A stretch of 64,000 nucleotides of DNA. It comes from Methylophaga sp. OBS1 (lineage in GTDB: Bacteria; Pseudomonadota; Gammaproteobacteria; Nitrosococcales; Methylophagaceae). The stretch covers positions 932,456-996,455 of the forward strand of contig NZ_JAPDMS010000001.1 of the NCBI RefSeq assembly GCF_026319365.1, written 5' to 3'. Below are positions 54,387 to 63,032 of the stretch, in pieces. Each line of letters begins with the position of its first letter. Within the stretch, counting starts at the first letter, position 1. Made by a program: the position numbers and the translations under genes. The notes under the pieces were generated by a model. It saw only the letters and a list, made by a program, of their open reading frames with translations. It did no database searches and had not been told where the DNA came from.

Positions 54387-54921
54387 GCTTAAACTCCATG
54401 GCAGATTGCGTCTAATGAACGCATACATTTATTAAAATCCGGTTAATTGATTGGCCCTGGCCAGGAAAAACAGACCTGCTGAATGCTGTGCCCGAGGTCT
54501 CAGGCCGTCATTGGGCTGAGGAAAGTGATTAGCATTGTAGGTGGATGCGCAGAGACAAGCTTGCCCAAAACTACAGGCTTATTGATTGATTCTCGTTAAC
54601 CCAGGCTTTTTTTGAAACGGCTTCGCTGCCGGAATGAGGCTGGGCAATGCGCGCTTTTTCAGGCTATTCAGGCGCATTGTATAAGTTGCTTTTAAACAAA
54701 TACGGACTGCCGAATAAGCCAAGTACTGTCAGCAGAAAGGCACCCGCTGAAAGCACGGCAGCGGAGGGATAAATAAAGTCACAAATTGACCGCTGAAATT
54801 TGCTTTGGTGTTACACAATCATATGGCTTAAAAGTGAAATGCTCGGATCAAAGCCTCAAGCCGTTTGCAATCGACGCCACCGTCAGCAACGCCACGTCAA
54901 TGGCGAGGAAGAGCAGCCCGT
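54387..54921. other. RND-operon promoter region with possible decayed membrane-gene fragments
   Basis: A 535-base region without an intact gene. It holds the activator box and -10 (separate entry). On the minus strand two short open frames encode hydrophobic peptides ending in stops: one about 54662-54770 (YPSAAVLSAGAFLLTVLGLF...) and one about 54846-54920 (LNGLLFLAIDVALLTVASI...). They are in different frames, lack start codons and look like remnants of a membrane protein, though chance cannot be excluded. Confidence 0.4.
54534..54602 (-). promoter_or_regulatory. RND operon promoter with upstream activator-type box
   Basis: Minus-strand -10 TACAAT (54534-54539), 20 bases, then a box at 54560-54602 matching the araC-promoter box (48533-48577). 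Shared core words include CTTGCC, CTACAG, TTGATTGATTCTC-like sequence and a terminal AACCC. The predicted leader to the adaptor ATG is about 140 bases. Confidence 0.65.
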
Positions 54922-55899
54922 TCAGCGTTGCTCACGCCCATGCGGCTGATTCAGATCCAGTACCGGCCCGGCAGGCACAATCCCGGTGGGATTAATTGTG
55001 CCGTGGCTGCGGTAGTAATGCTGTTTGATATGGGCCATATTGACGGTGTCGGCGACACCCGGCCATTGATATAACTCACGTAGGTAGCCTGACAGGTGGG
55101 GATAATCCGCAATCCGCCGCAGATTGCATTTGAAGTGGCCAACATAGACCGGATCAAACCGGAGCAGGGTGGTGAATAGGCGCCAGTCGGCTTCCGTCAG
55201 TTGATCGCCGACCAGATAGCGCTGCTGTGACAGACGCTCGTCAATCCTATCCAGGGCTTCGAATAACGGTATGACGGCTTCTTCGTATGCTTCCTGCGTG
55301 GTGGCAAAGCCGGCTTTATAAACGCCATTATTGATCCGGTCATAAACCTCATCATTAATTGCATCAATCTCTGACCGCAGTGCTTCAGGATAATAATCAC
55401 CGGCTTCGGCGCCCAGCCCGTCAAAGGCTGTGTTGAACATACGGATAATCTCGGCAGACTCATTATTCACAATCGTATCCTGCTGCTTGTCCCACAGTAC
55501 CGGCACGGTCACCCGGCCGCTAAAGTCAGGCTGAGCAGCGGTATAGATTTGATGCAGGAAGTCGGCATCGTGGACTGGATCGGCTATCACGCCGTCTCCG
55601 CTTTCAAAAGTCCAGCCATGCTCTCCCATGTACGGATTCACCACCGATAGTGAAATTATTGATTCCAAACCTTTCAATTTACGGAATATCAATGTCCGGT
55701 GGGCCCAGGGGCAGGCCAGTGAGACGTAGAGATGATAACGATCCTTTTCTGCTTTAAAGCCAGCATTGCCGCTGGGGCCGGGCTGACCGTCCGGCGTCAC
55801 CCAATGACGAAACTGGGATTCACTGCGTTTGAATCGGCCCTGATTGGATGCCGTGTCGTACCAGCGGTCATACCACTTCCCGTCAATAAGCAGTCCCAT
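54922..55899 (-). CDS. Glutathionyl-hydroquinone reductase (YqjG/ECM4-type)
   Basis: Omega/Xi-class glutathione transferase of 325 residues that reduces glutathionyl-hydroquinones in the cytoplasm. The catalytic Cys lies in LACPWAHRTLIFRKLKGLE (near residue 60); the family segments TLLRFDPVYVGHFKCNLRRI and LRELYQWPGVADTVNMAHIKQHYY follow. I choose ATG 55899 with AGGAGA 7 bases upstream; the open frame continues 78 codons further with no matching sequence. It is divergent from the MMPL exporter gene. Confidence 0.93.
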   Translation of the reverse strand: MGLLIDGKWYDRWYDTASNQGRFKRSESQFRHWVTPDGQPGPSGNAGFKAEKDRYHLYVSLACPWAHRTLIFRKLKGLESIISLSVVNPYMGEHGWTFESGDGVIADPVHDADFLHQIYTAAQPDFSGRVTVPVLWDKQQDTIVNNESAEIIRMFNTAFDGLGAEAGDYYPEALRSEIDAINDEVYDRINNGVYKAGFATTQEAYEEAVIPLFEALDRIDERLSQQRYLVGDQLTEADWRLFTTLLRFDPVYVGHFKCNLRRIADYPHLSGYLRELYQWPGVADTVNMAHIKQHYYRSHGTINPTGIVPAGPVLDLNQPHGREQR

Positions 55900-56063
55900 G
55901 AAACGTCTCCTGTTGATCAATATAATGGCTAATCTGGCTATTAGTTGCGGCGAAGGTTCCAACAGACCAGTCCAGAACTTTACTGTCATACGAGGATTGG
56001 GCAGAGTGGGCGTGAACTTGTGGACCCGATTTACTTCAAACACACAGCAACACTGGATACCGC

Positions 56064-58517
56064 ATGAAAAAAAGCTTAATTGCGCCACTCTCTCTGATTC
56101 TATTGCTGACAGGCCTTTGCCTGGTCGCGGCATACTACGTTCAGGACTTCCGTTTTGATGCCTCGGAAGACACGCTGGTGGCAGAGGGCGATCCGGAGCT
56201 GGCCTATTACCGTGATGTTAGTGAACAGTTTGGCGGCGAAGGCTTCCTGGTGCTGACCTATACGCCCACAAACCAGCCTTTAATCAGTCCGCAGAGCATT
56301 CAAAACCTGCAGCAGTTGGTCGGTCAACTGGAGGAAATTGATGGCGTCAGTAATGTGGATTCAATGCTGGAAGCGCCGTTACTGCAAAGCCCCCATGTGC
56401 CGGTCTCGGAACTGGCAACAGGCTTTCGCACACTGCTGTCAGATGATGTGGATTTAAGCCTGGCCAGAGAAGAGCTGACGCAAAGCCCGTTATTCCGCAA
56501 TCTGTTGATATCAGAAGAGGGTCAGACTACCGCAATCCGTATTCAGTTAGAACCGGATCACGCACTCGCTGAAATTAGAGAACAGCGTCGTGCGTTACGG
56601 AAGATTGAGAACCCAACAGAGGAACAACAGCTTCAGCTGGCCTCGGTCGAGGAGCGCTATCAAAAAGTCTACAGCCAGCATCTACAGGACAGGGAACAGT
56701 TAATCAGCCAGATTCGGGCGGTACGAGACAACGTAAGTGATGATGTGAAAGCCTATCTCGGCGGGATTCCGATGATTGCCGCCGACATGATCAGCTACGT
56801 GAAGCAGGATGTGGTGATTTTCGGCAGCATTGTGATTGCCCTCATTTCTGCGATGCTGTTCTGGCTATTCCGACAGTTACGCTGGGTGTTATATCCGCTT
56901 GCCAGCACCGGCGTGACCATTTTTCTGACCACAGGTATTCTGGGCTTTTTACAGCAGCCGACCACGGTCGTTTCCTCCAACTATATCTCTCTGCTAACTA
57001 TTTTCAGCATCTCCTTTGCGATTCACCTCATCGTTCGTTACCGCGAGTTGGGAAGCAAGAACCCAGACATGCCGCATCAGGCACTGGTGATCGAGACCAT
57101 GAAAGATAAGCTGGCCCCCTGTGTTTATATGGCGCTGACCACCATGGTGGCATTCGGCTCATTGGTCACCAGTGATATCGTACCGGTGATGGATTTTGGC
57201 TGGATCATGAGTATCGGCATCCTGGTGTCATTTCTGGTGACGTACGCTTTGTTCGCCGGCATTTTACTGCTGCTGCCCAGAGCGGGTGACCATGCCCGCC
57301 TTCATGATGAACCACATCTCACCCATTTCCTGAGCGGTCTTGCCGTGAATCGTACCCGCCTGGTGTTAATCCTGATGCTGATTGTGTTTGTTGTGGCAAC
57401 GCTCGGTATCGGCCGACTGAGCATGGATAATCGCTTTGTCGAATACTTCCGTGATCACACCGAAATTCATAAAGGGCTCGAATTTATTGATAAGAATCTG
57501 GGTGGCACCATGCCGATGGATATCATTCTCCAATTCCCGCCTTATCAAGAACCGGAAGAGGAGGAGACCAGCTTCTTCAGCACTGGTGCAGAAGATAGCA
57601 ACGCCAGACTCTACTGGTTTACCCCCAACAAGATTCAATATTTGCGTGAGATGCATGACTACCTGGAGCGTAAAGAGGCTGTCGGTAAAATCATCTCGTT
57701 GGAAAACCTGGAACAGGTGGCACAGACCTACAATGATGGTGAGCCCCTGGGGCCGGTTGAGCTGGTTACGGCCATCAAAGCCATGCCTGAGCGGGTTTAC
57801 CATGATCTGATTGAACCCTACGCCTCCCCCGAGACTGGCATGATGCGTATCACCCTGCGTCTGCATGAAACGGTGCCTGATTACACGATTGAGGGGCTGA
57901 TTGAAGATATCGAACACCATGCGGTGAACGAACTCGGTTTTGCAGCAGAGGATGTTCGCATCACCGGCATGGCAGTACTGTTCAACGGTATGCTGCAGCA
58001 CCTGTTTGATTCGCAGACATCCACCCTGGTATTTGTGATTATCGCGACATTGATCATGTTCATGCTGTTGCTGCGTTCCCTGACGCTGGCCGTACTGGGT
58101 TTGATTCCCAATGTGCTTGCCGCAGCGACTGCGCTTGGCCTGATGGGCTACCTGGGCATCCCGCTGGATGTGATGACGATTACCATTGCCGCGATTATTA
58201 TCGGTATCGGGGTCGATGATGCGATTCATTATCTGCATCGCTTCCGGAAGGAATATGCGGCCAGCCATAATGTCCGAACTGCTGTCAGCCAGAGCCACCA
58301 GAGTATTGGCAATGCGATTTACTACACCTCGGTGACGGTCATTATCGGTTTTTCAGTGCTGGTGTTTTCCAATTTTATTCCCAGTGTCTATTTTGGTTTG
58401 ATGACGGCACTGGCCATGATGCTGGCGCTGACCGCCAATCTGACCATTCTGCCTGGACTGTTGATTCTCGCTTACCAGTCAAAAGATAAGCAGCGAACTC
58501 AGGCCAGCGAAAACTGA
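56064..58517 (+). CDS. MMPL/RND-family exporter (HpnN-like)
   Basis: Inner-membrane transporter of 817 residues with two repeats of one helix, a large periplasmic loop and five further helices. The second repeat shows GIGVDDAIHYLHRFRKEY, typical of MMPL/SSD proteins. HpnN-type members move hopanoids or other lipids to the outer membrane, and this gene is followed after 44 bases by an MlaC-like gene, the same pairing as hpnN/hpnM. No hopanoid genes are in view, so the cargo is not known. Confidence 0.88.
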   Translation: MKKSLIAPLSLILLLTGLCLVAAYYVQDFRFDASEDTLVAEGDPELAYYRDVSEQFGGEGFLVLTYTPTNQPLISPQSIQNLQQLVGQLEEIDGVSNVDSMLEAPLLQSPHVPVSELATGFRTLLSDDVDLSLAREELTQSPLFRNLLISEEGQTTAIRIQLEPDHALAEIREQRRALRKIENPTEEQQLQLASVEERYQKVYSQHLQDREQLISQIRAVRDNVSDDVKAYLGGIPMIAADMISYVKQDVVIFGSIVIALISAMLFWLFRQLRWVLYPLASTGVTIFLTTGILGFLQQPTTVVSSNYISLLTIFSISFAIHLIVRYRELGSKNPDMPHQALVIETMKDKLAPCVYMALTTMVAFGSLVTSDIVPVMDFGWIMSIGILVSFLVTYALFAGILLLLPRAGDHARLHDEPHLTHFLSGLAVNRTRLVLILMLIVFVVATLGIGRLSMDNRFVEYFRDHTEIHKGLEFIDKNLGGTMPMDIILQFPPYQEPEEEETSFFSTGAEDSNARLYWFTPNKIQYLREMHDYLERKEAVGKIISLENLEQVAQTYNDGEPLGPVELVTAIKAMPERVYHDLIEPYASPETGMMRITLRLHETVPDYTIEGLIEDIEHHAVNELGFAAEDVRITGMAVLFNGMLQHLFDSQTSTLVFVIIATLIMFMLLLRSLTLAVLGLIPNVLAAATALGLMGYLGIPLDVMTITIAAIIIGIGVDDAIHYLHRFRKEYAASHNVRTAVSQSHQSIGNAIYYTSVTVIIGFSVLVFSNFIPSVYFGLMTALAMMLALTANLTILPGLLILAYQSKDKQRTQASEN

Positions 58518-58561
58518 CTCATTCATTGAAATACCAACTACGGAAAAGGGATACCTTACTT

Positions 58562-59212
58562 ATGCAACACAGCACGTTTTTCCATTGGATTTTAGCGACA
58601 TACCTGCTTTTCTTTGCGTTCACTGTCAGCGCAGAGCAGGGTCATAACAACCCGAGAGACATCATCCAGGCATCCACGACTGAAGTACTGGATATTATCA
58701 AAGAGCACCAGACGCTCGACGAAGGCCAGATGACGCAGGAGATGGCGGATGATCTGTTTCAGGTACTGGAACCGATTGTGGATTTTGATGCCATTGCTCG
58801 CGGGGTCATGGGCAAGCACGGCAAAGCAGCGACACAGGAACAGAAGCAAGCCTTTTCGGAGGCCTTTAAGCGCAGCCTGTCAAAGCTCTACATGAAAAGC
58901 TTTCAAACCTTTGAAGTCAAAAGTATCGAAGTCCAGCCCCTGCCGGCGGATTTCAATCCGCAGCGTGATAACCGGACCTATATCAAAATGAAGGCAGAAG
59001 CAGGCAACAACCGAATTTATTCAATTGATTATGCCCTGGGCCGAAAAGACAGCAGCCAAGCCTGGCAGGTGCACAATATTATTCTCGACGGGGTCAACCT
59101 GGGTATGGTGTATATGAACCAGTTTGATGGTGCTGTCAGTCGACATGGCAGCGTCGAAGCAGCGATAAATAACTGGTCAGCGGATGAAATCAAGGGTGTC
59201 GACGAGCTGTAA
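58562..59212 (+). CDS. MlaC/Ttg2D-family periplasmic lipid-binding protein
   Basis: About 216 residues with a signal peptide (cleavage near VSAEQ, residue 22). The MlaC fold is recognisable in VDFDAIARGVMGKHGKAATQEQKQAFSEAFKRSLSKLY and the C-terminal WQVHNIILDGVNLGMVYMNQFD. The family shuttles lipids across the periplasm. I start at ATG 58562 after AAGGGGA; an upstream TTG at 58526 is in frame. It is likely co-transcribed with the MMPL exporter and converges on pqiC. Confidence 0.9.
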   Translation: MQHSTFFHWILATYLLFFAFTVSAEQGHNNPRDIIQASTTEVLDIIKEHQTLDEGQMTQEMADDLFQVLEPIVDFDAIARGVMGKHGKAATQEQKQAFSEAFKRSLSKLYMKSFQTFEVKSIEVQPLPADFNPQRDNRTYIKMKAEAGNNRIYSIDYALGRKDSSQAWQVHNIILDGVNLGMVYMNQFDGAVSRHGSVEAAINNWSADEIKGVDEL

Positions 59213-59244
59213 TAAGGTGCTTAACACGCATATCCTGGCAACCG

Positions 59245-59817
59245 CTAGGGTTGCAGATAGTCTGCAATCTGCTGCGACAGTTTATCGAGATTCTGCCCCA
59301 GCGCTCTGACCAGCGCTGGGTAACCTGACTCCTTGAGTGCTGTCTCCATCTCAAAGCGCTGGATGTGCTGGATTTCACCTTGTTGATTTTTCAGTTGCCA
59401 TTGTCCGCTGGTCAACGCCAGACCATCATAGCGGCCATGAAATCCATGAATATCGATAGATAAACGTAAATCAGCCGGAGTCTGAGGTCTTACCACTGTG
59501 TAGGGCTGTGACTGAAGATTCAGACGTGCCTGCAGACCACGGTTGATTTGCCGGCGTAGATCTTCAGCCCAGACATGGTTTTTTGCCTGATTCAGGGTAA
59601 TGTCGTCCAGTTGCAACACCAGTCCCGATTTATTCAGAAAGTCAGCCAACTGTACGTCACTGATTTGCAGCAATTGCATTTTCCCCGGCTTATCGGCTGA
59701 CTCAATCTCGCCGCTCGGTCCCGGCAGGAAATAATGTTGCTTGTCCATAGTCGGCTTGGCACAGGCCGACAATAGCAGAATGAACAAAACGCTTAGATAA
59801 GTTTTCGGTGTCATCAC
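59245..59817 (-). CDS. pqiC: PqiC-like outer-membrane lipoprotein (YmbA/DUF330)
   Basis: A 190-residue lipoprotein with lipobox LLSAC (Cys about 19), then an ABC-type transport auxiliary domain (HYFLPGPSGE..., NKSGLVLQLDDITLNQAKNHVWAEDLRRQI). PqiC anchors the PqiB tunnel to the outer membrane. It is the last gene of pqiABC, 18 bases after pqiB. Confidence 0.92.
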   Translation of the reverse strand: MMTPKTYLSVLFILLLSACAKPTMDKQHYFLPGPSGEIESADKPGKMQLLQISDVQLADFLNKSGLVLQLDDITLNQAKNHVWAEDLRRQINRGLQARLNLQSQPYTVVRPQTPADLRLSIDIHGFHGRYDGLALTSGQWQLKNQQGEIQHIQRFEMETALKESGYPALVRALGQNLDKLSQQIADYLQP

Positions 59818-59835
59818 AGTAAAATCGATTCCTGA

Positions 59836-61506
59836 TTAGGGTGTGGCTGCCGGTGGCTGTGGGTCATTAGTCGCCGGTGGATTAAAAATCAAGGCATTAG
59901 GCTGCTCACCCAGGGTTCGTGCCAGAGGTTGCAGGTCCCGCAGCAGGGTTTCCAGGGTTTGCAGTGTTTGGTTCAGTTCCTGGTAGGTCTGCGACTCCGG
60001 TGACAGGCCTTCAATGGCTTTTCGCAGCTCAGTCAAAGTCTGATTGATATTGGTCGGGACCTGCTGAATTTCCGGATTATCCAGCAAATCCTTAACGCTG
60101 GCAGTAAGACTGCGGACTTCCCGCAACAGGGATTCGGACTGCTGCATATTATTGTCCATCCCTTTCATGATTGGCTCGATCTGCAGTGCATTGAGTTTAT
60201 CCAGCAGACTGGATACCTTCAGCTCAATTTGCGCCAGCCCTGTCGGGGTAGTGGGGATCACAAGCCGTTTCTCAAAGGTTTCCAGCTTCCTGTTTTCGTC
60301 TTGGTCACGCTGAAAGTTGAGATCAACAAATAAGGCTCCAGTAAGCAAATTGCCGGATTTCAGCGTGGCATGCAGGCCATTCTCCACGATGTTTTTCAAT
60401 CTTTCACGCCAGGACGCCAGGTCGACTTTTTCCTGACCACCAAGACGCTGCGGCTCAATACTGATCAATACCGGGATGGCAAAGTTTTCACGAATACGTC
60501 GTTCCGGTGAGGTAAAGCGCCAGGGTACTTCCTTGACCGTGCCAACACGAAGACCACGAAATTCCACCGGTGCGCCTTCACTGAGACCGCGCACCGTGTC
60601 TTCCACCAGCAGCACATACTCCAGTGAATCGCTGAACAGTCCCTGACGGGCTTTTTCTTCGTCCGGGAATAGTTGAAAAACCTGCTCCTGTTCTACAGGG
60701 CCTGCCGGCAAGTCTTCCAGAATGCCGAAAGTCACGCCACCGCTCAACAGGGCTTCCAGTGAAGCGATATTGACCTCAAATCCGGTGGAGCTCAACTCCA
60801 GGTTGACACCTTTGGCAGACCAGAATCGGGTATTAGCGTTAATCAGGGCATCATAGGGCTGCTCTATAAACAATTGGTGATTGACCTGCAGGGCGGCCTC
60901 ATCAAACTCGGCACTCTCAACACGTCCCACGGTGTAACCCTGATACGTCACCGGGTCGCCCACCCGCAGAGAATTTCCCAGTTGACTGACCAGCTTGATT
61001 CGGATCCCTTCATTGCCATCCAACGCCACCGGTGGCTGCTCAAGTACCTCAAATTTTCGCCGTTGTTTCTGTGACTGGCCGGGATGCAGTTGGATATAAG
61101 CACCGGACAACACGGTGCCGAAACCACTGATGCCCTCACGGCTGATACGGGGTTTCACAACCCAGAAGCGGGTATCTTCAACCAGCACTTCCTCGGCATC
61201 GTGGTTGATGCGGGCCATCACCAGGGCCTGACTGAGATCATCGGATAATTTCACTTCTTCAACCTGGCCGATATCAACATTGCGGGTCTTGATTCGGGTT
61301 TTACCGGCCTCAATGCCTTCAGCGTTGGAGATAGTCAGGGTGATCAACGGACCGGTGTGTAGATAGTTGTCGACAACCAGCCAGGCACCTATCAGGGCTG
61401 CCACAACAGGAATGATCCAGATAGGCGATAATCGTGAGGCCCTGACAGTCGTCGCTTTGTGTAAATCGCTGTTGTGTGGCTGGTCGGTTGAACCGTTTTC
61501 ACTCAT
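59836..61506 (-). CDS. pqiB: PqiB-like MCE-domain protein
   Basis: Membrane-anchored protein of 556 residues with an N-terminal helix (about 28-46) and three MCE (MlaD) domains at about 45-140, 160-225 and 285-395, each starting with a GIEAGKTRIKTRNVDIGQVEEV-like block broken into strand repeats. A long C-terminal helical segment (about 420-530) forms the central needle in PqiB of E. coli. Three MCE domains and the neighbours identify PqiB rather than YebT (seven) or MlaD (one). It overlaps pqiA by 8 bases. Confidence 0.94.
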   Translation of the reverse strand: MSENGSTDQPHNSDLHKATTVRASRLSPIWIIPVVAALIGAWLVVDNYLHTGPLITLTISNAEGIEAGKTRIKTRNVDIGQVEEVKLSDDLSQALVMARINHDAEEVLVEDTRFWVVKPRISREGISGFGTVLSGAYIQLHPGQSQKQRRKFEVLEQPPVALDGNEGIRIKLVSQLGNSLRVGDPVTYQGYTVGRVESAEFDEAALQVNHQLFIEQPYDALINANTRFWSAKGVNLELSSTGFEVNIASLEALLSGGVTFGILEDLPAGPVEQEQVFQLFPDEEKARQGLFSDSLEYVLLVEDTVRGLSEGAPVEFRGLRVGTVKEVPWRFTSPERRIRENFAIPVLISIEPQRLGGQEKVDLASWRERLKNIVENGLHATLKSGNLLTGALFVDLNFQRDQDENRKLETFEKRLVIPTTPTGLAQIELKVSSLLDKLNALQIEPIMKGMDNNMQQSESLLREVRSLTASVKDLLDNPEIQQVPTNINQTLTELRKAIEGLSPESQTYQELNQTLQTLETLLRDLQPLARTLGEQPNALIFNPPATNDPQPPAATP

Positions 61507-62836
61507 GCAGTGGGTCCTTGAAAGCGTGGTTTCTGTGTTCAGTGGATTGATCCCAAATCAGTCTCGGGTCAAAACAAATGGCAGCCAGCATAGTCAATAT
61601 TACCACCAGGGCAAAGGCCAGTGCAGCCGGACCGGGTGTGATGGACATCAGGTTGCCGGCACGAATCAGCGCGACCAGGATGGCGACGACAAACACATCG
61701 ACCATGGACCAGCGACCGATAAACTCCACAACACGGTAGAGTCTGATACGACTGCGATACGTCATCTCACTGCTTTTGCCAACACGAAGACACAGCCAGC
61801 CCAGAGCCAGTATTTTGCCTACCGGGACGATAATACTGGCGGTGAAGATGATCAGGGCAATCGGCCAGGAGCCACCATTGATCAGGTCGACAACACCACC
61901 AATAATCGTCTGTGGCTGCGTCTGTCCCAGCCGGGTACTATGCATAATCGGGTAGACGTTGGCCGGCACATAGAGCACACAGGCGGTGAGCAATAAGGCC
62001 CAGGTGCGCTGCAGGGAGTGGGGGAGCCGGGGGCGTAGTCGCTCACCACAGCGTTCGCAGTGAGCCTGTCCCTGATTCGGCAGTCTCTGCAACAGGCCAC
62101 AGGTGCTGCAGCCGGTCAGCTGTTGTGAGGCCGCTGTTATTCCGGTTTGTGTTCCCTCGGGTGCCGGTGGTTCGCCGGCAATCGAAAACCACAACCAGTC
62201 ATCATCAACCGATCGGGTCGTCATCAGCAGCAAAATGGCAAAGCTGCAAAAGGCCCAGAAGCCAGCCCCGAGCGTCACATCAGCGGACCCAGACAGCTTA
62301 AACAGGCTGACCAGCGCGCCGATGATGAACACATCCGCCATCATCCAAGGATGCAAATGTTTCAAAGATCGGGCAATAACCCGACTCATTGGCTGTGGTT
62401 TCCCCCGCAGCAAACCGCTTTGCAACCAGATCACTGCTAGCAGGTACAACGCCGGCAAAATCACGATAGTCAATGACACCAGAATGGCCATCAATGGCTG
62501 TTCAAAACTCAGTAACTGCGTGGCTGTCTGGCTGAGCTGAATTTTCTGACCGATGCCCAGCGCATGAAAACTGACAAAAGGAAAATAGACCGCCAGCATT
62601 AACGCAATTAAGGCACTGATGGCCAGCGCCATACTGCGTTGCGCCGGGCGGAAATGTCGTCGCGCCAGCGTGTGATGACAACGGGGACATGTGGCAAGCT
62701 GATTGGGCTTGAGTGCCGGTAAGGCCACTACCCAGTCACATTCCTGACAGGCACGTAAACGCCTGCGCCGCCCCCGTGATTCAGGAGAACCAGGCTCGAC
62801 AAATTGAAAGGTCTTAAATCGTTGCGCTCGCTGCAA
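61499..62836 (-). CDS. pqiA: PqiA-like inner-membrane protein
   Basis: A 445-residue protein with two homologous halves, each a zinc-ribbon (CQECDW...CPRCHH near 30-55 and CSTCGLL...CERCGE near 242-262) followed by four membrane helices. This matches PqiA/YebS, which pair with MCE proteins for lipid trafficking. The start is TTG 62836; the next in-frame ATG would remove the first zinc ribbon. It is first gene of pqiABC. In E. coli the locus responds to paraquat; no such operator can be identified here. Confidence 0.92.
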   Translation of the reverse strand: MQRAQRFKTFQFVEPGSPESRGRRRRLRACQECDWVVALPALKPNQLATCPRCHHTLARRHFRPAQRSMALAISALIALMLAVYFPFVSFHALGIGQKIQLSQTATQLLSFEQPLMAILVSLTIVILPALYLLAVIWLQSGLLRGKPQPMSRVIARSLKHLHPWMMADVFIIGALVSLFKLSGSADVTLGAGFWAFCSFAILLLMTTRSVDDDWLWFSIAGEPPAPEGTQTGITAASQQLTGCSTCGLLQRLPNQGQAHCERCGERLRPRLPHSLQRTWALLLTACVLYVPANVYPIMHSTRLGQTQPQTIIGGVVDLINGGSWPIALIIFTASIIVPVGKILALGWLCLRVGKSSEMTYRSRIRLYRVVEFIGRWSMVDVFVVAILVALIRAGNLMSITPGPAALAFALVVILTMLAAICFDPRLIWDQSTEHRNHAFKDPLHE

Positions 62837-62982
62837 ATCAAATGTCCATGCGGCTTATGAGCGAAAGCTCAAGTGTCAGGGATAAGGCTTTATGGATAAG
62901 TACGCTTGTCGTAATGTTATCAGTGGACTATCAATTGTTCATATCCGAAAATTGGGTACGTAATCCACAGCAGGACTGAAAC

Positions 62983-63012
62983 AAAAAATGCGGGCTTTAA
63001 CCCGCATTTTTT
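62983..63012. terminator. Rho-independent terminator, bidirectional
   Basis: AAAAAATGCGGG (62983-62994) pairs with CCCGCATTTTTT (63001-63012) across loop CTTTAA. It lies 20 bases past the stop of the catalase-like gene on the minus strand and has T-runs in both directions. Upstream of it, 62837-62982 holds the pqiA promoter region, with a GAGC-GAAA-GCTC mini-hairpin. Confidence 0.9.
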
Positions 63013-63032
63013 TATCGATGCGGTGCTGGCGT

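Noticed and set aside
57366..58298. A 310-codon open frame on the minus strand
   Set aside because: It lies wholly within the MMPL exporter gene in antisense, with an improbable His/Asn/Gln-rich composition.
61367..61996. A 209-codon open frame on the plus strand
   Set aside because: Antisense to pqiB/pqiA; composition rich in Gln, Asp and His without any recognisable fold.
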